DNA of 64,000 nt from Curvivirga sp965219885 (GTDB lineage: Bacteria > Pseudomonadota > Alphaproteobacteria > UBA8366 > Aestuariispiraceae), in the NCBI RefSeq assembly GCF_965219885.1, contig NZ_CBDCOT010000009.1:1240001-1304000 (forward strand). Reading direction: 5' to 3'. The position numbers and the translations under genes were made by a program. Of the stretch, positions 42,360 through 50,892 are shown piece after piece (the stretch's first letter is position 1; every line of letters begins with the position of its first letter). The notes beneath the pieces were generated by a model. The model worked only from the letters and a program-made list of their open reading frames with translations. It was not told where the DNA came from and made no database searches.

Positions 42360-43031
42360 TTAAGACATCCTATATCCACGCCCTTTGATTGTTTGAATGA
42401 GTGGCTCTTGATAGGGCTTATCAATTAACTGTCTTAATTTATAAATATGGGTGCGCAAGGAATCGCTATCTGGCAGGTCATCTCCCCAAACGAGATATTC
42501 AAGCTTCTGTCGTGAAACAAGTTTTGGAGAACGCTGCATTAACGCTATCAACAGTTGATACATGTTAGATGATAGGATGATTTCATTATTTTGACGATGG
42601 ACTTCACCCGTTTGTGTATTCACAGTCAGGTCTTTAATTTGTAACAGACGGCTAGTGCAAATAGCCCGTTTATGAATGGCTTCTATCCGTGCATATAATT
42701 CGCGCAGCTCGAAGGGTTTTACCATATAATCATCGGCACCAACGGCAAATCCTGCCATTTTATCATCGACAGTATCGCGTGCCGTTAGAAATAAAACAGG
42801 GGTTTGTTTCGCGCATTTTTCTCTTAAGTGATGGCATAGTTCTAAACCGTCCATCATAGGCATGGAAACATCGAAAATACAGATATCATATTCACTGTTT
42901 GTCGCGAACTCTAATCCTGCTTTGCCATTAAATGCGCAATCACATGTACATCCTTTTAACGTTAAGTAATCATTAATACTCTCCGCTAAATCCATGTTAT
43001 CTTCGACTAATAAGACCTGCAAATTTAACAC
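42360..43031 (-). CDS. OmpR/PhoB-family response regulator of the RND operon
   Basis: A 223-residue regulator. The receiver domain has the acidic pair in LLVEDNMD, phosphoacceptor Asp54 (CIFDVSMPMMDG) and Lys in DDYMVKPFELREL. The C-terminal winged helix ends DSLRTHIYKLRQLIDKP...TIKGRGYRMS. The start is GTG 43031, with GGTTTGGA upstream; a later TTG is possible. It is the first gene of the operon and probably activates it. Three GTGAA repeats at 11-12 bp spacing lie 41-68 bp upstream. Confidence 0.93.
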   Translation of the reverse strand: MLNLQVLLVEDNMDLAESINDYLTLKGCTCDCAFNGKAGLEFATNSEYDICIFDVSMPMMDGLELCHHLREKCAKQTPVLFLTARDTVDDKMAGFAVGADDYMVKPFELRELYARIEAIHKRAICTSRLLQIKDLTVNTQTGEVHRQNNEIILSSNMYQLLIALMQRSPKLVSRQKLEYLVWGDDLPDSDSLRTHIYKLRQLIDKPYQEPLIQTIKGRGYRMS

Positions 43032-43071
43032 TCCAAACCTATAAATATAACTTCGTTGTAAAATATCTAAT

Positions 43072-43099
43072 GTGAACTCAACGTGAAATTTTAGGTGAA
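43072..43099. promoter_or_regulatory. Candidate response-regulator binding repeats
   Basis: GTGAA occurs at 43072, 43083 and 43095, spacings 11 and 12 bp. OmpR/PhoB-type regulators bind such tandem direct repeats. It lies upstream of the regulator gene on the minus strand. Confidence 0.45.
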
Positions 43100-43333
43100 T
43101 ATCGGACTCATAGTCTAAATAAAAATCGTTTTATGTTTACGCTTGTTTCTTGAGAAACGTTCTAACTCAATTTGAGCTTGCAATATTAACGCAACAATCA
43201 TTAAACGCTAAGTTGCACTCCGGCACCGCTGTTTTTCAACCTTGGATACTTTTAAATTAATATCTAGCCGTGTCGCAATTCTCATCACTCAAAACTCATA
43301 AAATAAGAATTGTTAAAGAATCCCTTGTCTGAG
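43100..43333. other. Rest of the intergenic region before the response regulator
   Basis: No gene is supported between 43032 and 43333 apart from the repeats above. AT-rich stretches and a short GC-richer spot (43205-43230) carry no recognised motif. Confidence 0.5.
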
Positions 43334-43972
43334 TTATTCATTCTCTAGACAATAACTTTCGGTTGGTTGATTAGGGTCACAGAGTAAGCCACCCCATTGG
43401 AAAGCTTGTTGGTTGGATACTTCAATAAGGAACCAAGGATATCCATTCATCATGTTATTGGTTTTCTCAATAATGACGATGTTTTGTTTGCCAAAGATTG
43501 ATCCAACTTGTGCGCTATCCATGCTTGGTGCTGCGCGCAATTTACCGCCCCAAGAATATGCCTGAGCATATCCTGTATCTGATCCTAGTCCAACTTGTGT
43601 GCTATTTATACTTGGTGCTTCAGGCAATTTACCACCCCAAGAAATTGCTTGGGCGTATCCCGCATTGAAGAGGGATATACGTTGCTTAATTTTCTCTTTG
43701 ATACAGTCATATCCATATTCACATTCATTTCGCGATGAAAGCCAATTGATTTGATTGGACTTAAGTTTGTCTGGATCCACAAATGGTTTTGATAATTCCA
43801 CCTGATATAACTTATTCAGTTTTCGGTCTAAGGCAGATAACTCATAACTACCACAAATAACTTTTTCAGCTATCAAATTGGTATTATCACATGTAAAGCT
43901 TGGCTCGTTTGATGCATATGAATCTGTTGAGTATAGTAAAACACTCAGTAGCAATATCACTACTTTTTTCAT
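43334..43972 (-). CDS. LprI-like (DUF1311) protein with SH3-like C-terminus, long copy
   Basis: A 212-residue secreted protein with a signal peptide of about 20 residues (ends YA/SNEP). The DUF1311/LprI segment (about 24-105) has PSFTCDNTNLIAEKVICGS and paired cysteines (CEYGYDC). The C-terminal part is SH3-like. Here the unit GYAQA.SWGGKL..APS..S.QVG occurs twice in tandem (about 110-165), followed by a third partial WGGLLC. The paralog at 52019-52570 has it once. LprI-type proteins can inhibit lysozyme; that role is only suggested. The gene and ~130 bp upstream match the second locus closely. Confidence 0.85.
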   Translation of the reverse strand: MKKVVILLLSVLLYSTDSYASNEPSFTCDNTNLIAEKVICGSYELSALDRKLNKLYQVELSKPFVDPDKLKSNQINWLSSRNECEYGYDCIKEKIKQRISLFNAGYAQAISWGGKLPEAPSINSTQVGLGSDTGYAQAYSWGGKLRAAPSMDSAQVGSIFGKQNIVIIEKTNNMMNGYPWFLIEVSNQQAFQWGGLLCDPNQPTESYCLENE

Positions 43973-44107
43973 ATCTAGCGCTTTCCTTTATTTGGATTTC
44001 TCTATGGTCGATTGACACTAAGTGTAACGATATTCCCTACTTTTTATATTAACGGGGTTTCCGCATAGGGAACAGGTGCGTTGATACTTTTAATTCCAAG
44101 GTGGCTT
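43334..44107. repeat. Duplicated gene-plus-promoter block, copy 1
   Basis: This block matches 52019-52707 almost base for base over the upstream ~130 bp and strongly through the gene. The upstream part contains the palindrome ACACTAAGTGT (44015-44025), conserved in both copies. The matching stops near 44107. Confidence 0.9.
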
Positions 44108-44199
44108 TTTAGGGTTATTTATTTGTTTCACAGTCATTTGGATATGGGAAATGGTTTATTTGAGTTTTGATCAAGTTGACCATGATATAGGGGGGGAAC

Positions 44200-44364
44200 A
44201 TGTCTGATATTGAAGTAATTCTGGCTGCATCTTCACTAATGTTTACTGCCGCAGGTGTAATACTGGCTGCAGTTACCATATTTATTGGTGTTTTAGCGTT
44301 CATTAGGTGGAAGCATATGAAAAATGTGGCTGCGGAATCTGCTGTATACAGAATTAACTTTTAG
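44200..44364 (+). CDS. Small membrane protein (54 aa)
   Basis: An ATG just after GGGGGGGAAC opens a 54-residue frame. Residues 6-36 form one or two hydrophobic helices (AASSLMFTAAGVILAAVTIF, then IGVLAF) and end in a basic RWKHMK patch. The strong SD and the coherent membrane pattern support a real gene. It is unrelated to the flanking genes and unrecognised. The antisense frame 44115-44303 is judged a shadow. Confidence 0.6.
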   Translation: MSDIEVILAASSLMFTAAGVILAAVTIFIGVLAFIRWKHMKNVAAESAVYRINF

Positions 44365-44367
44365 GCT

Positions 44368-44396
44368 GCCTGAAGTCTGCTAGATGCTCAGGCTTT
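44368..44396. terminator. Weak stem-loop between convergent genes
   Basis: GCCTGA pairs with TCAGGC around a 14-nt loop, followed by TTTGATT. It could end the 54-aa gene or the convergent phosphatase-family gene. Confidence 0.4.
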
Positions 44397-44398
44397 GA

Positions 44399-45223
44399 TT
44401 AAGTTTTAATTGGGGGAAGTTGCATTGCTATTGGGATATCTATATTCATTCTATTCAAGATCGTCGGAGCGATGGAGCATTGGTTGATTATGTTTGAACT
44501 TTGTGGAATAGGGTTACGTGCAACGTGATATAGCGGGACATATTGGACAATATCGGCAGTACCGCCATGCGAGCCTTTTTCATCCATCCCATGATCAGCA
44601 GTGACAAATATCTCATAGTCTTTCCTTATCCAATTCGGAATATAGGTTGCCAGAAGTTGGTCTGCTTTGGAGGCTTGATGGAAATATTGATCTGATGTGC
44701 CTCCGAACACGTGGCCTTTATAGTCACAACCCATAGGGTGAATAAGCATATAGTCTGGATGATGTCGTCTGATCAATAGTTCTGCATCGGCAAAGAGTTC
44801 TGAATCCGGATAATCATCTTTCTCATAAAAGCGGCCATGTTGGATATTTAAGCTTTCGTCATCTGTTTCCCGATCTTCAACAGAATCATAGGGAGACTTA
44901 TTGTAAAGTTCAGATATCCAGCTATACGCGGCTGCAGCTGTGGTTTTTTCATTCGCACGACAAATGGAAAATAAATGGTCGCATGTGCTAAGACGTACAA
45001 TATCATTGGTTAGCACCCCATGTTCAATAGGTGTCATGCCTGTATGTAGTGTTTCATACAAAGGACGAGAATTGCTTGGTAGGGCCGTTTTTACCTTCCA
45101 TTTAGACGCTTTACCTACCTGGACCATGCCTTCCATATAGCCCATTTCCTGTGTGGCTGCGTCATAGCCTAGCCCGTCCAGTATCACCAAGATCATTTTT
45201 GTATTTGCCATTTTGCTTTCCAT
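44399..45223 (-). CDS. Alkaline-phosphatase-superfamily enzyme (type I phosphodiesterase/nucleotide pyrophosphatase-like)
   Basis: A 274-residue cytoplasmic enzyme; no signal peptide. Metal-site motifs are ILVILDGLGYD (first Asp), TALPSNSRPLYETLHTGMTP with a Ser/Thr nucleophile candidate, the HPMGCDYKGH segment, and TADHGMDEKGSHGG (Asp-His pair). This arrangement fits phosphodiesterases, phosphonoacetate hydrolase-like enzymes and phosphopentomutase relatives. It starts 311 bp from the divergent ABC importer and may act on the imported compound. Substrate unknown. Met5 is an alternative start. Confidence 0.85.
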   Translation of the reverse strand: MESKMANTKMILVILDGLGYDAATQEMGYMEGMVQVGKASKWKVKTALPSNSRPLYETLHTGMTPIEHGVLTNDIVRLSTCDHLFSICRANEKTTAAAAYSWISELYNKSPYDSVEDRETDDESLNIQHGRFYEKDDYPDSELFADAELLIRRHHPDYMLIHPMGCDYKGHVFGGTSDQYFHQASKADQLLATYIPNWIRKDYEIFVTADHGMDEKGSHGGTADIVQYVPLYHVARNPIPQSSNIINQCSIAPTILNRMNIDIPIAMQLPPIKT

Positions 45224-45534
45224 TCAACAAAGAGGAATTATTACTCCCTCTCTCTCATACATGTTTTTAGCGTTAAGGAAATTTAAACTTTTGTTACGAT
45301 ATCCACAGTAAATGTGATTTTGTGTTGTTTTAGGAGATTTATTTTTATCTCTGTATATAGCTATATGCATTGGGATATATTGCGTGTTTGTAGAAATACT
45401 AATCAGTTAAATTGTGTGGTTTTAAATTTTTATGACCGATTTTGTGGGGTAAAAAACTGAATTTGTAAGAAAAAAGTAACATTAACCCTGTACCCATTTA
45501 GGTCATATTCGTAATTTCTTAATGGACAGGAACC
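45224..45534. other. 311-bp divergent regulatory region
   Basis: It lies between the phosphodiesterase-like gene and the ABC importer. A 12-bp palindrome, ATATAGCTATAT (45355-45366), could be an operator. A single DnaA-box-like ATATCCACA occurs at 45299-45307. No convincing promoter pair was fixed by eye. Confidence 0.5.
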
Positions 45535-47589
45535 ATGTTTCTAAAACGTACTCTACTTTCTGCCGCAGCTTTGGTGGCACTTTCTTCATCCGCATATGCG
45601 GCATGTCCGACCCCAACCGTGTCTGACATGAAGGGTTTGCAATCTGTATATCCTCAACAATTTGAATTAGCTGAGTTTGAAAAGGCAGTAAGCTGTGATC
45701 TGGCAATTTCCGAAAATCCGGCGATTAACGATTTAAACGCACGTATCACAGGCAATGGTAAGCTTGCTGTTGTTGCAGACCGTATCCCTGCCGAAGCATT
45801 GGTTGTTGCCCCATATGACCAAATTGGGTCTTACGGTGGTACATTAACTGGCCTGTCCAAAGGTACAGAATCTGGTACGTCCGATTTACTTTCTGTTCGT
45901 CACGTAAATTTTGTGCGTTACGCAGATGATTTACAAACCGTTGTTCCAAATATTGCCCAAGCTTGGGAATGGAATGAAGATTACACTGTTTTGACATTTG
46001 ATCTTCGTAAGGGGCACAAATGGTCCGATGGTGAAGCTTTCACATCTGAAGACGTTGCTTTCTGGATGAATGATATAATTTTGAATCCAGATGTTTATGA
46101 AAAGACACCTGATCGTTGGTTATTTGCTGGCAAGCCTGTAAAAGTTGAAGCCGTAACACCTGAAATCGTGAAATTCACATTCCCTGTGCCAACACCAGGT
46201 ATCTTGAATCGTTTCGCAGTTGATTTCGGCCAACCGTTCCAGCCAAAGCATTTCCTTGGCCAATTCATGCCAAAATATAACAAAGATGCTGATAAACTTG
46301 CACAAAGCTATGGTTTTAAAAATGGAGCCGAAGCTGTTGATTTCTATTATGGCGGTTCTGACTGGAAAGACGTTCCATCCCCATTGTTGAAAGATGCAGA
46401 TAAAGCAGCAAAAATCGGTCGTGCAGTAGTTCCAACTTTGGAAAGCTTCATCGTTGTTGAAGAAAATGCAGAAGGTCGTAAACTTGTTGCCAACCCGTAT
46501 TTCCACATGGTCGATACAAAAGGTCAGCAACTTCCATATCTCAACGAAATTGTTGAGACATATGTTTCTGATAAAGAAGTTCAAAACCTTAAAATCATGA
46601 ATGGTGAAGTTGTGTGGAAGCAGCAAGCTGTATTCTTAGAAGACTTCCCATTATTGAAAGAAAACGAAGGTAAAGGCGGCTATAACATCCAGTTCGCCCC
46701 AACATTCGGCGAAAATGTTTTCTATTCCTTTAACCGTACACACCAAGATCCAGTTCTTCGTGAAATCTTTAACGACATTCGTTTTAACCGCGCTATGTCT
46801 GTTGCCATCAATCGTGATGAAATCAACGAAATTGTATATTTGGGTCAAGGTAAACCAATGCAAGGTGTGCCAGCGGAAGTGAAAACAGTTTCTTTCGTAA
46901 CAGATGATCACTTGAACAAAGATATCCAGTTCGATCCGGCAATGGCGAAAAAGCTTCTTGCTGAGATGGGGCTGAAAGACAGCGATGGTGATGGCACATT
47001 AGAACGCCCAGACGGCAAGCCATTGGTGGTTCGTTTGGTTTATTCCTCTCAAGGTTCCCCTGTTAAAATGCAAGAATTGGTTCGTGATTACTGGACGGCC
47101 GTTGGTGTTCGCATCGATCTGAAAGAAGTAACATCTGACGAATATCGTGCATCTGGTAACAATAACGATCTTGATCTGACAGTATGGAAATATGACGGTA
47201 ATGCCGGTCCAACAATTTCCCAAGATACAACAGTCTTCGTCCCTCCATTCGGTGATTTCTTTAACCCAGGTACAGGTTTCGCTTGGGCAGCATGGAAGAA
47301 AAGCGACGGCGCAGAAGGTATCGAACCACCTGCAGATATCAAGAAACTTTGGGATTTATCCGAAAAGTTCATCCAAGTTGAATTCGGCACAGATGCTTCT
47401 AACAAATTGGGGCAAGAAATCACAGATATCCACGTAGACAATATGTTGAAGATCGGCACTGTTGGCGACATTGTGGCACCTTTCTTATACCGCAACGATT
47501 TGCAGAATGTGAAGCCTATTAAAGCGAAGACATATGATTTCTATTGGACATATCCATACCGTCCACAACAATGGTTCTTGTCTCAATAA
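45535..47589 (+). CDS. ABC transporter substrate-binding protein, family 5, large (AgpA/peptide-like)
   Basis: A 684-residue periplasmic binding protein; the signal peptide ends ...SSAYA. Family-5 features include WNEDYTVLTFDLRKGHKWSD and NRAMSVAINRDEINEIV-like text. It is about 150 residues longer than DppA/NikA, with an extra N-terminal segment (about 25-95). Proteins of this size in rhizobia bind alpha-galactosides or other sugars, so a sugar or glycoside ligand is possible; peptides or opines are alternatives. AGGA lies 5 nt before the ATG. It begins a five-gene importer operon, divided from the permeases by a long hairpin. Confidence 0.9.
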   Translation: MFLKRTLLSAAALVALSSSAYAACPTPTVSDMKGLQSVYPQQFELAEFEKAVSCDLAISENPAINDLNARITGNGKLAVVADRIPAEALVVAPYDQIGSYGGTLTGLSKGTESGTSDLLSVRHVNFVRYADDLQTVVPNIAQAWEWNEDYTVLTFDLRKGHKWSDGEAFTSEDVAFWMNDIILNPDVYEKTPDRWLFAGKPVKVEAVTPEIVKFTFPVPTPGILNRFAVDFGQPFQPKHFLGQFMPKYNKDADKLAQSYGFKNGAEAVDFYYGGSDWKDVPSPLLKDADKAAKIGRAVVPTLESFIVVEENAEGRKLVANPYFHMVDTKGQQLPYLNEIVETYVSDKEVQNLKIMNGEVVWKQQAVFLEDFPLLKENEGKGGYNIQFAPTFGENVFYSFNRTHQDPVLREIFNDIRFNRAMSVAINRDEINEIVYLGQGKPMQGVPAEVKTVSFVTDDHLNKDIQFDPAMAKKLLAEMGLKDSDGDGTLERPDGKPLVVRLVYSSQGSPVKMQELVRDYWTAVGVRIDLKEVTSDEYRASGNNNDLDLTVWKYDGNAGPTISQDTTVFVPPFGDFFNPGTGFAWAAWKKSDGAEGIEPPADIKKLWDLSEKFIQVEFGTDASNKLGQEITDIHVDNMLKIGTVGDIVAPFLYRNDLQNVKPIKAKTYDFYWTYPYRPQQWFLSQ

Positions 47590-47611
47590 ACTTGCGCAGA
47601 CAGATGACCAA

Positions 47612-47649
47612 GGAAACCCGGAGCGCGCAAAGATGCGCTCCGGGTTTCC
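47612..47649 (+). terminator. Strong stem-loop after the binding-protein gene
   Basis: A perfect 15-bp stem, GGAAACCCGGAGCGC with GCGCTCCGGGTTTCC, has an 8-nt loop but is followed by ATTTAAAAAAT rather than a pure T-run. Partial termination or 3' stabilisation would keep the binding protein in excess over the membrane parts. Confidence 0.8.
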
Positions 47650-47722
47650 ATTTAAAAAATAATTGAATGATCCGCATCAAGCGCGGGCAAATAATGATCT
47701 AGGTTCATCAGGGGTTTAAAGC

Positions 47723-48715
47723 ATGATACGCTTCACCTTAAAACGATTGGTGGGTATGGTTGTGACCATGGCACTGGTCTCTGTGATGGTATTCATCATC
47801 ATGGAAATTCCACCGGGCGACTATGCCGACCGTTATGCTTTTCGTAAATATTCAGGCACGGGTGTGAATGTCACCGAAGCTGATATTCAAGCCATTCGTG
47901 TCGATCTTGGCCTCGATAAACCAATGATCTTACGTTACTTTGACTGGATTGGCGGTATTGTCTTATATGGTGACTTCGGGCAGGCCTTTGCCTTTGAAAC
48001 ATCCGTGACCAAAGTGATTGGTGATAAAGTCTGGTTAACTTTAGGTATTTTATTTTCTACCCTTTTCTTAACCTATGCCATTTCCATTCCAGTGGGGATT
48101 TATGCAGCTGTGCGTCGTGCTTCTATGGCGGATTATACGCTGACCATCTTCTCCTATCTTGGTCTCGCCTTACCAAATTTCTTACTAGCTCTGATCTTAC
48201 TTTATTTTGCCAATAAGTTTTTTGGCGCTGATATCGGCGGCCTTTTCTCCGCTGAATATACAGATGCGCCTTGGTCCTTTGGCAAATTCTGGGACTTGTT
48301 AAAACATTTTTGGCTACCTGCCTTTGTTTTAGCTTGGTCTGCCGTTGCCTATCAAATTCAGACCGTGCGTGCGACCATGTCAGATGAATTAAACAAGCTT
48401 TCCGTGACTGCTGCCCGCGCACGTGGTGTGCCGGAAACCAAACTGTTGATCAAATATCCAGCCCGCCTCGCCATCAATCCGATCGTTTCTACCATCGGCT
48501 TTGACGTGAATCGTATTTTTTCTGAATTGCCGATTGTGGCCATTGTACTGGGCCTGACTGAATTAGGTGAGTTGTTGTTAAAAGCTTATTTGGATCTGGA
48601 TATGTATGTGGCAGGGGCCATTCTGTTACTTTTAACCTTTATGATCGTATTTATGAATTTCGTGTCAGATCTGTTGCTCGCGGTACTCGATCCGCGCATT
48701 AAGTTGGAGTCCTAG
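47723..48715 (+). CDS. ABC transporter permease (DppB class)
   Basis: A 330-residue permease. The opening MIRFTLKRLVGMVVTM and the loop VDLGLDKPMILRYFDWIGG...GDFGQAF are typical of DppB-class proteins. The coupling loop includes SVTAARARGVPETKLLIKYP. It starts 133 bp after the binding-protein stop and ends 2 bp before the next permease. It forms the membrane channel with that permease. Confidence 0.92.
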   Translation: MIRFTLKRLVGMVVTMALVSVMVFIIMEIPPGDYADRYAFRKYSGTGVNVTEADIQAIRVDLGLDKPMILRYFDWIGGIVLYGDFGQAFAFETSVTKVIGDKVWLTLGILFSTLFLTYAISIPVGIYAAVRRASMADYTLTIFSYLGLALPNFLLALILLYFANKFFGADIGGLFSAEYTDAPWSFGKFWDLLKHFWLPAFVLAWSAVAYQIQTVRATMSDELNKLSVTAARARGVPETKLLIKYPARLAINPIVSTIGFDVNRIFSELPIVAIVLGLTELGELLLKAYLDLDMYVAGAILLLLTFMIVFMNFVSDLLLAVLDPRIKLES

Positions 48716-48717
48716 TC

Positions 48718-49881
48718 ATGGAAGAAATCAAAGGCTCTTTGGAAGACGGCTTTCCAACCCGCGAAGAATTAAAAGAGCAGGCCCGTCTGCAAAAATATTA
48801 TTCTGCCTCTCAATGGACATTAATCTGGTGGCGATTCCGTCGTCATAAGGCTGCGATGGTGGCTGGTGTGATCCTGATTATTATGTTTGTCGCAGGCATG
48901 TTTGCAGAATTCGTAGCCCCTTATTCCCCTGTTACCCGCGATACGGCCTATATTGACGGTGCCCCGCAAATACCATCTTTCTGCGATCATAATGGATGTA
49001 GCCTAACCCCGTTCATTCATGGAGTTACCACCAAACGTAACCCAATTACCTTGCGTGCGGAACCTGTACCTGATCCAGAAAAGCGTATTTATCTATCCCT
49101 TTTTAAACGTGGCGAAGAAATCACCATTCTTGGCCTGTTCAAAACAGATGTGCATCTGGTGGCCTTAGATGATCCAGAAGCAAAGATCCATTTCTGGGGT
49201 ACAGATGATTTAGGACGAGATGTGTTTTCCCGAACTATCTATGCCACACGCACTTCCCTTTCCATTGGTGTATTGGGGGTAATGATTTCCTTCGTACTTG
49301 CCCTGGTGATTGGTGGTATTGCTGGTTATGCAGGCGGACGTACAGATGATGTGATCCAACGTGTCACAGAAGTCATTCGTGTTGTGCCGATCATCCCGCT
49401 TTATATGGGCTTGGCAGCGGCCATGCCGAAAGAATGGTCCACGACAGAAGTCTATTTTGCCATGACCTTGATTCTAGGCTTATTCGGATGGCCGACCTTA
49501 GCAAGGCGTATCCGCTCCCAATTACTATCCATCCGAAATGAGGATTATGTAGTTGCTGCCCGTTTGGCTGGTGCACGTCCGGGGCGCATTATTGCCCAAC
49601 ATATGTTGCCAAGTTTCAGCAGCTTTATCATCGTGGATCTGGTGATCAGTTTCCCATATATGATCTTGTCTGAAACCGCGCTTTCCTTCGTTGGTTTAGG
49701 GCTTCGTCCACCAACCGTCAGCTGGGGGGTGCTACTGCAACAAGCTCAATCGGTTCGCGTTATTGAACAAACCCCTTGGTTATTCATTCCGGCCCTGTTT
49801 GTGATCGTTGCCGTGCTTGCCTTTACCGTGATTGGGGATGGTTTACGTGACGCAGCTGATCCATATTCAGATGCGAAATAA
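48718..49881 (+). CDS. ABC transporter permease (DppC class) with large periplasmic insertion
   Basis: A 387-residue permease, longer than the usual ~300. After the first helix (about 40-65) there is an extra periplasmic loop of about 80 residues, including a Cys pair (FCDHNGCS), before WGTDDLGRDVFSRTIYATRT. The coupling loop reads AARLAGARPGRIIAQHMLPS. Long loops of this type occur in relatives that handle large or glycosylated substrates. Confidence 0.92.
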   Translation: MEEIKGSLEDGFPTREELKEQARLQKYYSASQWTLIWWRFRRHKAAMVAGVILIIMFVAGMFAEFVAPYSPVTRDTAYIDGAPQIPSFCDHNGCSLTPFIHGVTTKRNPITLRAEPVPDPEKRIYLSLFKRGEEITILGLFKTDVHLVALDDPEAKIHFWGTDDLGRDVFSRTIYATRTSLSIGVLGVMISFVLALVIGGIAGYAGGRTDDVIQRVTEVIRVVPIIPLYMGLAAAMPKEWSTTEVYFAMTLILGLFGWPTLARRIRSQLLSIRNEDYVVAARLAGARPGRIIAQHMLPSFSSFIIVDLVISFPYMILSETALSFVGLGLRPPTVSWGVLLQQAQSVRVIEQTPWLFIPALFVIVAVLAFTVIGDGLRDAADPYSDAK

Positions 49882-49895
49882 GAAGGGATGAGATT

Positions 49896-50888
49896 ATGAC
49901 AATGTTAGATGTGAAAAATCTGTCCATTTCCTTCAAGACAGATGAGGGCGAAATCACACCAGTCCAAGGCGTAAGCTTTAGTGTGGAAGCTGGCAAGACA
50001 TTAGGCCTTGTTGGTGAATCCGGTTCGGGGAAATCCGTTTCAACCAAAGCCTTAATGCGTTTATTACCGGGTAATTCAGACCTTTCACCGGAAACCAGCA
50101 TTAAATATAAAAACAAAAATGGTGATGTGATTGATGTCGAAAAGCTTTCCTATAAAGCGAAAACCTTACGTCAGCTACGTGGTGGTGAGATCGGGATGAT
50201 CTTCCAAGAACCAATGGCAAGTTTCTCCCCAGTTTACACTATTGGTAATCAAATGATCGAAGCCATTCGTCTTCATAAGAAGATGAGTAAAAGAGAAGCT
50301 CGCCAATATGCCATTGAGATGCTGGCAAAGGTTGGTATTTCAAGCCCAGAATCCCGTATCGATCAATATCCACATGAAATTTCCGGCGGCATGCGTCAAC
50401 GGTGCATGATTGCCTTAACTCTGTCTGCAGGGCCTGCCTTGTTAATCGCGGATGAACCGACAACTGCTCTTGATGTAACCATTCAAGCGCAAGTGTTGGA
50501 ATTGATGCGAGATTTACAAAAAGACCTTGGTATGGGTATGATTTTTATCACTCATGATCTTGGCGTAATTTCTCATATCGCGGATGAAGTGGCAGTGATG
50601 TATTTGGGCACAATTGTGGAACGTGGCCCAACGTCGGATATCATCCATGATCCGAAACATCCATATACCCGAGGTTTGATTGAGGCGATCCCAAGCCTTG
50701 ATACTTTGCATCATCGTCTATCCCCTGTACCGGGAGATATTCCAAGTCCGAATGAACGCCCGAAAGGTTGCCCATTCCACACAAGATGCACACAAAAGAT
50801 TGAGGGCAAATGTGATGTAGATGCCCCGCTTGAAGCCCGTGTTAGTCCTGAACGGCTGGTGCGTTGCTGGTTGCATGAGGAAGGATAA
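49896..50888 (+). CDS. ABC transporter ATP-binding protein (DppD class)
   Basis: A 330-residue ATPase: Walker A GESGSGKSV, Q-loop IFQEPMASFSP, signature SGGMRQRCMIALTL, Walker B LLIADEPTTALDV, switch His in ITHDLG, and a C-terminal oligopeptide-type domain with KGCPFHTRC and a further Cys (KCDVD, VRCW), which in relatives can hold an iron-sulfur cluster. GGGATGA precedes the start. It pairs with the next gene product. Confidence 0.92.
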   Translation: MTMLDVKNLSISFKTDEGEITPVQGVSFSVEAGKTLGLVGESGSGKSVSTKALMRLLPGNSDLSPETSIKYKNKNGDVIDVEKLSYKAKTLRQLRGGEIGMIFQEPMASFSPVYTIGNQMIEAIRLHKKMSKREARQYAIEMLAKVGISSPESRIDQYPHEISGGMRQRCMIALTLSAGPALLIADEPTTALDVTIQAQVLELMRDLQKDLGMGMIFITHDLGVISHIADEVAVMYLGTIVERGPTSDIIHDPKHPYTRGLIEAIPSLDTLHHRLSPVPGDIPSPNERPKGCPFHTRCTQKIEGKCDVDAPLEARVSPERLVRCWLHEEG

Positions 50889-50892
50889 AAAG

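Noticed and set aside
44115..44303. 62-codon minus-strand frame opposite the 54-aa gene
   Set aside because: The plus frame has a strong SD and a membrane-protein pattern; the minus frame has neither.
45299..45307. DnaA-box-like ATATCCACA
   Set aside because: Single, one mismatch, 13 kb from dnaA and not clustered; no origin evidence.
46120..46626. 168-codon minus-strand frame inside the binding-protein gene
   Set aside because: Antisense to a strong coding match; Phe/Cys/Ile-rich nonsense composition.
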